DNA of 64,000 bases from contig CANGJJ010000007.1 in assembly GCA_947454485.1 (NCBI GenBank), positions 86,386 through 150,385 of the forward strand, written 5' to 3'. The DNA is from Beijerinckiaceae bacterium (lineage in GTDB: Bacteria > Pseudomonadota > Alphaproteobacteria > Rhizobiales > Beijerinckiaceae). The position numbers and the translations under genes were made by a program. The notes beneath the pieces were generated by a model. It was not told where the DNA came from and did not search any database. It saw only the letters and a list, made by a program, of their open reading frames with translations. Below are positions 31,828 to 41,139 of the stretch, piece by piece. The number at the start of each line of letters is the position of its first letter. Positions within the stretch are counted from its first letter, which is position 1.

Positions 31828-32861
31828 CGAGCCCCGTTCCGATCCTGAGACCAGACCCGATCCGCGCTCATGAGTTGCATCAAAATGCCCTCGCGCAAAC
31901 CACGATCTGCAATGCGAATGCGCTCAGCCGGGAAGGCTTGGCGGATCGCGTCGAAAATGGCGCAGCCTGCCAGCACCAGATCGGCGCGTTCAGGACCAAT
32001 GCAGCCATTCGCCACACGGTCGGCATAGCTCATAGCGCGCAGATGGTCTATCGCGGTCGAAACTTCGCCATCATTCATCCAGAGCCCGTCCACGCGGCGC
32101 CGGTCATAGCGCGCCAAGCCCAAATGGACGCCCGCGATGGTCGTCACCGTGCCTGATGTCCCCAACAGATGAAAACGGTTGCAGCGGCGCTCGCCTGCTG
32201 TGCGCGACAGAAATGGTGCCAGCTCACCCGCCACATGATCCACCATGCGTTGATAAAGCTGCGGGGTCACATCAAAGCCGCCGAACTTTTCGGCGATGGT
32301 GACGACACCCAATTGCAGCGACGCCCACAGGCGGACACGCCCACGCATATGTGCATCACTGATGGGCGAGGCACCAGCGCCCTGCTCATCACGCGCGAGC
32401 CAGACGATCTCAGAAGAGCCACCACCGATATCAAAGAGCACGACGCTTTCGGCTTCAGCATCGGCCAAAGCCGCGCAACCAGAGGCCGCCAGATGCGCCT
32501 CCGTCTCGCGATCAACAACCTCCAGATGCAGGCCGACCTCTTCGCGCACACGGTCGATGAAGTCCGACCCATTGAGCGCGATGCGGCACGCTTCTGTTGC
32601 AATAAGACGCGCGCGCGAGACACCGCGCTGCTCCATCTTGGAGCGACAGACATCGAGGGCTGACAAAGTGCGTTCAATCGCGGGCTGGCCAAGCCGGCCC
32701 GTCTGCGTCAGGCCTTCACCCAGACGCACGATGCGCGAGAAGGCATCAATAATACGGAAGCCTTCGCGCGATGGGCGCGCGACAAGGAGCCGGCAGTTGT
32801 TCGTGCCGAGGTCCAGAGCGGCATAGACATGACCATAGTTGGGACGGTCCTGTCCGCGCAT
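31824..32861 (-). CDS. Ppx/GppA family phosphatase (ORF opens at 33056; start uncertain)
   Basis: [42 protein letters not shown]. Confidence 0.9.
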   Translation of the reverse strand: MRGQDRPNYGHVYAALDLGTNNCRLLVARPSREGFRIIDAFSRIVRLGEGLTQTGRLGQPAIERTLSALDVCRSKMEQRGVSRARLIATEACRIALNGSDFIDRVREEVGLHLEVVDRETEAHLAASGCAALADAEAESVVLFDIGGGSSEIVWLARDEQGAGASPISDAHMRGRVRLWASLQLGVVTIAEKFGGFDVTPQLYQRMVDHVAGELAPFLSRTAGERRCNRFHLLGTSGTVTTIAGVHLGLARYDRRRVDGLWMNDGEVSTAIDHLRAMSYADRVANGCIGPERADLVLAGCAIFDAIRQAFPAERIRIADRGLREGILMQLMSADRVWSQDRNGAR

Positions 32862-33146
32862 ATCGGTGCCGCCCGGCGTTGCCTCGCCGGACACTTCATT
32901 GGACGACACCACGTAATCTCCACCGACCGCCACGCCAACACGGCGCCGGCCACTTGACTTGAATGTAAGCACTCGCCCCCTGCCCTGCCAAGTGAGCCAT
33001 AGGGACAAATGCCACTGGAGCCTCATAATTTCGCTTTTCTTGGGCCCCAGCGGCACAAATGGCCCGAAGATTAAGTTTACGAGGTCGATTTTTTGGGCCT
33101 AGACTAAGCGCAAGTCGGCGCATGACCGACCACGAGGGGGGCCTCC

Positions 33147-35297
33147 ATGCATCTCAAACAGATCTTTTTGTCTGGCATCGCCAGCATTGCTCTGGCCGCC
33201 AGCATGGCGGTGGGGACACAGTCTGCGCAGGCACAGCAGCCGCAGCAGCAGCGCGTTGCAATTGATGCCGACGATATTGGCGGCGTGGTGCGCGGAACCA
33301 AAGGGCCGGAGGCTGGCGTTTGGGTCATTGCCGAGACCACCGATCTGCCAACCAAATTCACCAAGATTGTCGTGACCGATGATCAGGGCCGCTATGTCAT
33401 CCCCGATCTGCCAAGCGCCAATTATCAAGTCTGGGTGCGTGGCTATGGCTTGGTGGATTCCCCCAAACTGCGTGGCAAGCCCGGACAGATGATCAATCAC
33501 ACCGCTGTTGCTGCGCCCAATGAGGCTGCGGCCGCGCATTATTATCCGGCGATCCATTGGTACACGATGATGAAGATCCCGCCAGCTTCAGCTTTCGGCG
33601 GCAAATCTGACATACCTGAAGGCATCACCCGCGATGCCTGGCTGAAGCAGATGAACAATGTCGATTGCATCGGCTGTCATCAGCTCGGCCAAGAATCGAC
33701 GCGCACCATCCCTGCGCAGTTCGGCACTTTTGAAAATGGCGAACAGGCCTGGATGCGTCGCCTGCAGTCTGGTCAGGCTGGCGAGATGATGACCAATCGC
33801 ATCGCAGGTCAATTTGGCGGGGCGCCTTATAAATATTTTGGCGATTGGACGGACCGTATCGCCAAAGGCGAATTGCCCAAGACCAAACCAACACGCCCGC
33901 AAGGCCTCGAGCGCAATGTTGTCGTCAGCGCATGGGAATGGTCGAGCCCTGACAAATATCTGCACGATCTCATTGCATCTGATCGGCGCTACCCAACCGT
34001 GAATGCCTATGGCCCGCTCTATGGCGCGCCGGAATATTCCACCGACCAGATGCCCGTGCTTGATCCCAAGACGGCCACTGCGACCACTTACAAACTGCCC
34101 GTGCAAGATCCCACCATGCCTGTATCTCTGGGGCCGGGTCATGCAGGCAGTGTGAAACCCATGGCCGCCTCTGCTTATTGGGGCGATGCAGTTTTGTGGG
34201 ATACACGCGCCAATAATCACAACTCGATGTTCGGCAAAGACGGCAAGCTGTGGCTCTCGGCCTCTGTGCGCGGCATGGCCAATCCCGACTATTGCAAAGC
34301 GGGGTCTGATCATCCTTCAGCCAAAGTCGTGACCCTCGACACCTCTGCGCGTCAGGCTGCGATGTATGATCCCAAGACGCAGAAATATGCGTTCATCAAT
34401 ACCTGCTTTGCCACGCATCATCCCCAGTTTGGTTATGATGCCGATGATACTTTGTGGTTCTCTGGTACAGGCACTGTGGCGGGCTGGGTGAACACAAAGA
34501 AGTTTCTCGAGACGGGCGATGATGTCGCCTCGCAAGGCTGGGCGCCTTTCGTGCTCGACACCAATGGCAATGGCAAACTCGATCCATTCAGCGAGATCGG
34601 CAAGCCCGCTGAGAGCGACAAAGACATGCGCATTGGCGGCGGTAATCCCTATGCCGTCATGCCCCATCCCAATGACGGATCGGTTTGGTATGCGGTGGGT
34701 GTCTTTGCCAAAGATGCAGGCTTCCTGCGCTTTGATCCCAAGACGGGCCTGTCGGAAGTTTACTACATGCCTAAGCCTGGCAACGGTATTCGCGGCGGCG
34801 ATATCGACAAGAATGGCGTCTTGTGGGGATCAGGCTCCAGCGGTCATCTGGTGAGCTTTGATCGACGCAAATGCAAAGCGCCGCTGAATGGCCCCAAAGC
34901 CACTGGCTATCATTGCCCTGAAGGCTGGTCCTTCTATCGCTATCCCGGCCCCGGCTTTGAAGGCGAGGCCAATAGCGCTGAGGCGAGCTATTACACTTGG
35001 GTCGATCAGCACAATACTCTGGGCCTTGGCGAAGACGTCCCCGTCTCGACCGCCAATCTTCAGGACGGCTTCGTCGCCTTCAAGGATGGCAAGATGGTGC
35101 TGCTGCGCATCCCCTATCCGATGGGCTTCTATGCCAAGGGTCTCGATGGTCGCATCGACGACCCCAAGGCCGGCTGGAAGGGTCGCGGACTGTGGAGTTC
35201 GAGCGGCGACCGCACACCTTGGTTGATGGAAGGTGGCAAGGGTTCTCGCCCCCGCGCGGTGCAAATTCAGGTCCGCCCAGACCCTCTCGCAAAATAG
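33147..35297 (+). CDS. Secreted protein with carboxypeptidase-regulatory-like N-domain, one CXXCH and propeller-like C-region
   Basis: Signal peptide to SAQAQQ; GGVVRGTKGPEAGVWVIAETTDL...YVIPDLPSANYQVWVRGYGL; NVDCIGCHQLGQ; repeated DGSVWY/GKLWL/DTLWFSG-type strands. Confidence 0.75.
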   Translation: MHLKQIFLSGIASIALAASMAVGTQSAQAQQPQQQRVAIDADDIGGVVRGTKGPEAGVWVIAETTDLPTKFTKIVVTDDQGRYVIPDLPSANYQVWVRGYGLVDSPKLRGKPGQMINHTAVAAPNEAAAAHYYPAIHWYTMMKIPPASAFGGKSDIPEGITRDAWLKQMNNVDCIGCHQLGQESTRTIPAQFGTFENGEQAWMRRLQSGQAGEMMTNRIAGQFGGAPYKYFGDWTDRIAKGELPKTKPTRPQGLERNVVVSAWEWSSPDKYLHDLIASDRRYPTVNAYGPLYGAPEYSTDQMPVLDPKTATATTYKLPVQDPTMPVSLGPGHAGSVKPMAASAYWGDAVLWDTRANNHNSMFGKDGKLWLSASVRGMANPDYCKAGSDHPSAKVVTLDTSARQAAMYDPKTQKYAFINTCFATHHPQFGYDADDTLWFSGTGTVAGWVNTKKFLETGDDVASQGWAPFVLDTNGNGKLDPFSEIGKPAESDKDMRIGGGNPYAVMPHPNDGSVWYAVGVFAKDAGFLRFDPKTGLSEVYYMPKPGNGIRGGDIDKNGVLWGSGSSGHLVSFDRRKCKAPLNGPKATGYHCPEGWSFYRYPGPGFEGEANSAEASYYTWVDQHNTLGLGEDVPVSTANLQDGFVAFKDGKMVLLRIPYPMGFYAKGLDGRIDDPKAGWKGRGLWSSSGDRTPWLMEGGKGSRPRAVQIQVRPDPLAK

Positions 35298-35310
35298 CCA
35301 AGCTTGTGCT

Positions 35311-35334
35311 GGTGGGGCGCAAAGATGCCCCACC
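35311..35334 (+). terminator. Possible terminator hairpin after the 33147 CDS
   Basis: GGTGGGGC-GCAAAGAT-GCCCCACC perfect 8-bp stem; weak U-tract. Confidence 0.5.
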
Positions 35335-35442
35335 GCGCCCCATTATTCTAAAAAAGCAAAGCTTTAGGCCGTCCTACCTCTAGAATCAGTTGCCCGGTCC
35401 GATACCCTTCGGCTCGTGTGAGGCTGAGGCAGGGGCGGCCTG

Positions 35443-36288
35443 ATGGCACATCCATTGTTAGTTGAGTTCGGGGACAGCCCCCCAGAAAGCTGGGACAGCG
35501 CGCGCCGCGCCGCTGCCAGCGATAAGCTATTTGCGGCCATTGCAGCTGATCGCGCCGGAACGCCGGGCGCAAAACTACAGGCTGCCGACCGCACCAAAAT
35601 GCTGCGTATCTGGCTCGACATTCGGATCTTGGAAAAGAAAGCCGAAGAGAGCGAAGCTGCCGGTGAGCCCGAGGCTACCCTCGCGCCCAAGCCCGTCGCC
35701 CGCACAAACAAGAAGGCGGAGCGAAAAAAAATCACCCTCCCCCGTCCGCAATTCAAGCGCCTGCGCGCTCTGCTGGGCATGCTGCGCAGCCTGACCATTC
35801 CCGATTATCTCTTCTTGAGCATCCTGTCTGGCCTGACGGTCGCGGTGATCTGGCTTGGCCTTCATTCGGTCGCCGAGGTCCAGCGCATAGAGAGCGTCAA
35901 AGGGGAAGCCGAGGCCCTTGTCGCATGGCTGAAAGAAACCGGAGAGAGCCGCACGAATGGCTCTTTTGAGCCTGCTGCCTGCCGCAAACAGGACGGCAGC
36001 AATTGGAATGACTGTGCGGCTGCCTTGAACGCCGAGGGCGGCCCCCTGTTTGAGCGGGTCAATCATTTCGAACCCAAGCATCCCTTGCTTCAGCGCAAAT
36101 GTGACCCAGCCAATTGGGTGACTATCGGCTCGATCATTCTCGAAAAGGGCACGCTGCAGCCCACCGGCAGCTATGCCTATGCGCCCTTCGATGGCACAGA
36201 GCTGATGAGCAAAGACTTTGTGATGCGTGTCACGGTCTGCGGACGCGGATTCCACCTGATCAAGGTGGCCTCCGAGTTGAATTTGTGA
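35443..36288 (+). CDS. Hypothetical single-TM protein with Cys-containing C-terminal domain
   Basis: 281 aa; basic segment then TM (YLFLSILSGLTVAVIWLGL); four Cys in the C-terminal part; ends 4 nt before the channel gene. Confidence 0.75.
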   Translation: MAHPLLVEFGDSPPESWDSARRAAASDKLFAAIAADRAGTPGAKLQAADRTKMLRIWLDIRILEKKAEESEAAGEPEATLAPKPVARTNKKAERKKITLPRPQFKRLRALLGMLRSLTIPDYLFLSILSGLTVAVIWLGLHSVAEVQRIESVKGEAEALVAWLKETGESRTNGSFEPAACRKQDGSNWNDCAAALNAEGGPLFERVNHFEPKHPLLQRKCDPANWVTIGSIILEKGTLQPTGSYAYAPFDGTELMSKDFVMRVTVCGRGFHLIKVASELNL

Positions 36289-36292
36289 GGCG

Positions 36293-37942
36293 GTGATGGA
36301 CAATATCGACCAGACCGCTCCGACCAGCGAGACCGCGCCCAAGCCTGTGGTGCGCACCAAACTCTGGCGCAGCTCCTTCCGCAACACGCTCTATCATTGG
36401 CTCTTTGATCCGCATGGCCGTCATAGCTATGCGCAGATCGTGGAACAATGGATCGCGGTGCTCATCATCGCCAATATCGCGATCATGCTCTTTGAGCTGA
36501 TACCCTCGATTTATGAGCCGAACAAAAAGTGGTTCCACGTCTTCGACATCTTTTCCATCATCGTCTTTACGATGGAATATTTGTTGCGCCTGTATGTGGC
36601 GCCCGAAGATCCTGAATTTGCCAAGAGCCGTTTCCCGCGCCTCAAATATGCCTTCAGCATCTTCGCGCTGATTGATCTGGCAGCTATCCTGCCTTTCTAT
36701 CTGAGCGCCTTTATCAGCATGGATCTGCGCGTTTTGCGCGTCTTGCGCTTGTTGCGCTTGCTGAAGCTGTTCCGCGTGGTCGTGCCCGCTATTCAGGAGT
36801 TTTTGGTTCTCAACAAGGGGCGTACCTTCCGACAAAAAATCCATGCGCTCATTTTCCCCTCAGAATATGGGGGCACGCTGCATCATTATTACGACCTCTT
36901 CATCGTGTTCTGGGTGCTGTTGTCGGTGCTGGCGGTCGTGCTGGAATCGGTGGAGTCGATTTACTACAATCTGGCAGTCGAATTTGTTGTGCTCGACACG
37001 CTCGCCGTTCTCGTCTTTTGCTTTGAATATAGTATGCGGCTCTATTCCTGCGTGGAGGAGCCTGCCTTCAAACATTGGCTGGGCGGCCGCTTCCGATATG
37101 CGCGCCAGCCTGTGGCAATGATCGATATTCTGGCCATCCTTCCCTTCTTCCTCGAAGTGTTGCTGCATCATCTGGTCGATCTGCGCTTCTTGCGAACCTT
37201 CCGCCTGCTGCGCTTGTTCAAGCTGACGCGCTACACCGGCTCGACAACCGCGCTTGTCAGCGTGATCAAACGCGAAATGCCCGTGATTGGCGCGGCGGCT
37301 TTCACCATGATGCTGCTGGTCATTCTGGCGGCGAGCTTTGGCTATCTTTTCGAACATGAGGCGCAGCCCGATAAATTCGAAAATATCCCAACCGCGATCT
37401 ATTGGGCGGTGATTACGCTGGCGAGCGTTGGCTATGGCGATATTTCACCCATCACGCCGATGGGCCGATTTATGACGGTGATCATGGCGCTGCTGGGTAT
37501 CGGCATTTTCGCCATTCCTGCCTCCATCCTCTCCTCGGCCTTCATGGAACAGCTGCAGTCACAGCGCCAAGAGATCGAGAACCAGCTCTCTGCCATGTTG
37601 GACGATGGCGTCTTGTCTGAAGCTGAGATGGAAGAGGTCCGCGTTCTGGCCAAGCGCCTCAATATGAGCGACCATCAGCTCAATATTTTGATCGAGAAGG
37701 CCAAACTCGCCCAATCAGAACGGGCCAAGCAGAATCTGTTCATGCCCGCGGATTTTCTGAGCGAACATCCAGAAATCGCTGCCGCGCAATTCCATATTCT
37801 GGCAGAGCAGATCAAGCGACTAGCCAATCTCGACAATGAAAAAGAGATCGGCGCGATTATCAGCCGCTCGGATCAGCTGGATGATGTGCAAAAACGGCTC
37901 TGGACGGATTTGAAAACCAAGCCTGACCCTAAGCCAGAATGA
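36293..37942 (+). CDS. Voltage-gated K+ channel-like protein with two tandem voltage-sensor domains and one pore
   Basis: S4-like DLRVLRVLRLLRLLKLFR and DLRFLRTFRLLRLFKLTR; single selectivity filter TLASVGYGD; GTG at 36293 or ATG at 36296. Confidence 0.9.
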   Translation: MMDNIDQTAPTSETAPKPVVRTKLWRSSFRNTLYHWLFDPHGRHSYAQIVEQWIAVLIIANIAIMLFELIPSIYEPNKKWFHVFDIFSIIVFTMEYLLRLYVAPEDPEFAKSRFPRLKYAFSIFALIDLAAILPFYLSAFISMDLRVLRVLRLLRLLKLFRVVVPAIQEFLVLNKGRTFRQKIHALIFPSEYGGTLHHYYDLFIVFWVLLSVLAVVLESVESIYYNLAVEFVVLDTLAVLVFCFEYSMRLYSCVEEPAFKHWLGGRFRYARQPVAMIDILAILPFFLEVLLHHLVDLRFLRTFRLLRLFKLTRYTGSTTALVSVIKREMPVIGAAAFTMMLLVILAASFGYLFEHEAQPDKFENIPTAIYWAVITLASVGYGDISPITPMGRFMTVIMALLGIGIFAIPASILSSAFMEQLQSQRQEIENQLSAMLDDGVLSEAEMEEVRVLAKRLNMSDHQLNILIEKAKLAQSERAKQNLFMPADFLSEHPEIAAAQFHILAEQIKRLANLDNEKEIGAIISRSDQLDDVQKRLWTDLKTKPDPKPE

Positions 37943-38105
37943 GCGCCAAGATCAGCGCCAAGATCCCAAGCCCAATGAGGATCGAAAAAACGAATTCGCG
38001 CTGCTCGGCCAAAGGGTCGGGCGTTTGATCAGCGTGAGGCCCGGCGCCTGGCCGGCGCCTGCGCAGCCTTTTGCTGATGACATTGAGCATGACAACGAAA
38101 TTCAT
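37929..38105 (-). CDS. Putative 58-aa single-TM protein
   Basis: MNFVVMLNVISKRLRRRRPGAGPHADQTPDPLAEQREFVFSILIGLGILALILALILA; convergent, overlaps channel 3' end by 14 nt. Confidence 0.45.
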   Translation of the reverse strand: MNFVVMLNVISKRLRRRRPGAGPHADQTPDPLAEQREFVFSILIGLGILALILALILA

Positions 38106-38419
38106 GCCCTAGCCATAGCACAGGGGGGCCGTCTTGCCAGATCGAATCATGGCAAGCAGAGTTCACAAGCGCGATCGACGTGTCGCTCGCCTGCGTTTTC
38201 CTATAGCGATCACGCGATGGTGAGGGCTGCGCCCAATGGCCTCAGCCCAAAAACCCACATTTCCCGCCCCCTCGCGCCAATATGCGCCGAGCGTGAACCC
38301 GATCAGGCACGATCATGACAAAAAATTGCTGGCCTCAGCGGTGCAGGCTTACAGCCAAGCTTGCGACTGGAGAACGCGACCGTCATACTTGTCAGTAACA
38401 AACACTAAGGGAGGATAGC

Positions 38420-39268
38420 GTGGCACTCGAGGTGATCCCGCTCAATAAATTCATCGGGGCGGAAATACGGGGGGTTGATCTGACCCAGCCCGTCTGCGAG
38501 GAGCTGCGTAAGCAACTCTATGGCCTGTGGATGGACCATATCGTCCTGCTCTTTCGCGACCAGAAGCTGACGCAAGAGCAACTCGTCGCTGCGACTGGCA
38601 ATTTTGGGCCGCTCGCCAAACTCGCCCGCAAGGCCGAGTTTCGTCCGCCCGGCTATTCAAAGCTCCTCGACAATATCATGCTGATCTCGAACATCCGCGA
38701 AAACGGCGTGCCAATTGGCGCTTTGCCCGATGGCGAGATGCATTTTCACCATGACATGATGCATGTGGAGATCCCCCACAAAGGCACCTGCCTTTATTCG
38801 GTGGAGGTTCCCTCCCATGGCGGCAATACCTGCTTTGCCAATACCTATGTCGCTTATGAGACCCTGCCTGATGACATCAAGCAGAAACTCGAAGGCAAGC
38901 AGGCCTTCCATAGCTACAATCTGGGCGAGCAGAAGCGCGGTGATGGCAAGGGAAGCCCGCAGGTCAATCAAGCCACCCATCCCGTCTTCATTCGCCATGA
39001 CGAGACTGGCCGCAAGGCTGTCTTCGTCAACCGATTGATGACCGAGGGCGTGGTGGGGATGAATGACTCTGAGTCTTATCCGCTGCTCAATCGCATCTAT
39101 GACCATTCGGAGAATCCGGAATGGATCTACGAACATGTGTGGCGTCCCAACGATCTTTTGATCTGGGATAATCGCTGTTCCATGCATGCTCGTACCGACT
39201 TTCCCGAAGGTGAGCGCCGCTTGATGCTGCGCACCACCATCGAGGGCAGCACAAGACCAGCCGGCTAA
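38420..39268 (+). CDS. TauD/TfdA-family Fe(II)/2-oxoglutarate dioxygenase
   Basis: EIRGVDLTQPV, FHHDMMH, LIWDNRCSMHARTDFPEGERRLMLRTTI. Confidence 0.9.
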   Translation: MALEVIPLNKFIGAEIRGVDLTQPVCEELRKQLYGLWMDHIVLLFRDQKLTQEQLVAATGNFGPLAKLARKAEFRPPGYSKLLDNIMLISNIRENGVPIGALPDGEMHFHHDMMHVEIPHKGTCLYSVEVPSHGGNTCFANTYVAYETLPDDIKQKLEGKQAFHSYNLGEQKRGDGKGSPQVNQATHPVFIRHDETGRKAVFVNRLMTEGVVGMNDSESYPLLNRIYDHSENPEWIYEHVWRPNDLLIWDNRCSMHARTDFPEGERRLMLRTTIEGSTRPAG

Positions 39269-39292
39269 AACATCACATCAAGTGGAGGATCT

Positions 39293-40273
39293 ATGTTCGC
39301 GAATTTGAACCGACGGGCGCTTCTGGCCGCACTTGCGGTCGCGGCCCCTTTGTTGGGAACCAGCGCTGTCGCACAACAGGCATGGCCGACACGCCCCGTG
39401 CGCCTCATCCTGCCCTTCGGCCCCGCGTCGGGTGCTGACATTGGTGCACGACTGCTTGCCGAAAAGCTGCAGCCCCTTTGGGGCCAACCGGTCGTGGTGG
39501 AGGGCAAGCCCGGCGGCGACGGCCTTCTGTCAATCAATTCTGTGGTGAATGCCAAAGATGATCACACTTTCTTCTTTGGGCCCACCAGCGCCTATGTCGT
39601 GCATCCTTATGTGCACGAAAATCTCTCCTATGATCCTGAGAAGGATCTGACGCCGATTGCTGGCGTGGCGCATGTGCAGATCGCGATTGCGGTTCCCACC
39701 AAGCTCGGCTTGAACACGCTGAAGGACTTCATCGACTACGCACGGAAAAATCAGGACAAGGTCAGCTATGGCGTTGCGCCGGGCTTTTCTGAATTCGTCT
39801 TCGATGGCTTCAAGCGTGAACAGGGCCTCAATATCCCCAAAGTGCCCTATCGTGACATCACAACCTCACCCGCCGATATTGGCGAGGGCCGTTTGCAGCT
39901 GGGCATGATGTCTTATGCTGCGATGCGCGCCACTGAAGAGCTTGGCACGATCAAAGTACTCGCCATGAACAGCGTCAAGCGCTCCGAGATTGCGCCCAAT
40001 ACGCCCTCCGTTGTCGAAGCTGGCTTCCCGAGCCTTGTGGCGAGCCCTGTGCTTGGCATGCTGGGCCATCGCGATCTGCCCCTGGCCCTGCGCCAGAAGA
40101 TTGCGCGTGACATTATTGAAGTGATGAAGGATCCGCAGATCCGCGAACGCCTCAATCTCTCGGGCCAGCCTGCAGCACCCATGAATGTCGAAGAGTTCAC
40201 CAAAGCCGTGACTGAGCAACATGCGCAGGTCGCGCGTATTGCCAAACTGCTCGATATTCCGCGCAAGAAATAA
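39293..40273 (+). CDS. Bug/TctC-family tripartite tricarboxylate transporter solute-binding protein
   Basis: Signal peptide, AWPTRPVRLILPFGPASGADIGARLLAEKL...VVVEGKPGGDGL. Confidence 0.88.
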   Translation: MFANLNRRALLAALAVAAPLLGTSAVAQQAWPTRPVRLILPFGPASGADIGARLLAEKLQPLWGQPVVVEGKPGGDGLLSINSVVNAKDDHTFFFGPTSAYVVHPYVHENLSYDPEKDLTPIAGVAHVQIAIAVPTKLGLNTLKDFIDYARKNQDKVSYGVAPGFSEFVFDGFKREQGLNIPKVPYRDITTSPADIGEGRLQLGMMSYAAMRATEELGTIKVLAMNSVKRSEIAPNTPSVVEAGFPSLVASPVLGMLGHRDLPLALRQKIARDIIEVMKDPQIRERLNLSGQPAAPMNVEEFTKAVTEQHAQVARIAKLLDIPRKK

Positions 40274-40282
40274 TCTGCCTAT

Positions 40283-40318
40283 GGCACGCCGCTGCACGGC
40301 CAGCGGCGTGCCTTTGTC
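40283..40318 (+). terminator. Hairpin terminator or processing site between SBP and hydrolase genes
   Basis: GGCACGCCGCTG-CACGGC-CAGCGGCGTGCC perfect 12-bp stem followed by TTTGTCT. Confidence 0.75.
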
Positions 40319-40339
40319 TCCATGAAAGAGAGCAAGAAA

Positions 40340-41128
40340 ATGAGTGTGGCCACACAGGGGGGCCTGTCCGTCGTTGATGTGAACGGGACAGAGATCGAGC
40401 TGATGGAAGCGGGCAAAGGCCCTTGCATCGTCTATCTGGGCTCATGTCATTGGATCGCCGATGACACAAATTTCCAAACCGCGCTTGAGCAGCATGCCCA
40501 TGTCATCACCCCACGCTTTCCCGGGATTGGCGCTGCCAAAGACAAGAACAATCTGAACAGCGTTGATGATCTGGCTTATCTCTATCTCGACCTCATCGAA
40601 AAGCGTGGCCTGAGCGATGTGACTTTGGTCGGCGCCTCTTTTGGTGGCTGGGTTGCGGCTGAAATGGCAGTGCGTCGTTCGCCTGCTTTGAAGAAGCTGG
40701 TGCTGATCAATCCGCTGGGCATCAAACTGAGTGAGCGCACAACACGCGACATCACAGATTTCTTCGGCACACCGGATGCAGACTTGCGCCGCAGGGCTTT
40801 TATGAATCCTGATGCCGCAGGACCGCAATTGCGCGACCTTGAAGATGGAGCGCTGCGCGCGCGTCTGCAGGCCCGCGAAACACTCACGCGCTTTGGCTGG
40901 TCGCCCTATATGCACCATCCACGGCTCAAGCAGCGTCTGGCGCGTATTCAACTGCCGACCCTCGTGCTGGGCGGCGCGCAGGATGAGATCACCTCACCCG
41001 GCTATGCGCGCTCTTATGCCAGCCTCGTTCCCGGCGCGCGTTTTGATGAGATCAACAATGCCCGCCACTTCGCCCATATCGAACAGGCCTCCGCTGTCGC
41101 TGAACGCGTGACGGCCTTTGCACGCTGA
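40340..41128 (+). CDS. Alpha/beta hydrolase (ORF opens at 40322)
   Basis: LVGASFGGWVAAEMA nucleophile elbow, LVLGGAQDEITSP, NARHFAHIEQ. Confidence 0.88.
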   Translation: MSVATQGGLSVVDVNGTEIELMEAGKGPCIVYLGSCHWIADDTNFQTALEQHAHVITPRFPGIGAAKDKNNLNSVDDLAYLYLDLIEKRGLSDVTLVGASFGGWVAAEMAVRRSPALKKLVLINPLGIKLSERTTRDITDFFGTPDADLRRRAFMNPDAAGPQLRDLEDGALRARLQARETLTRFGWSPYMHHPRLKQRLARIQLPTLVLGGAQDEITSPGYARSYASLVPGARFDEINNARHFAHIEQASAVAERVTAFAR

Positions 41129-41139
41129 GGACATTATCC

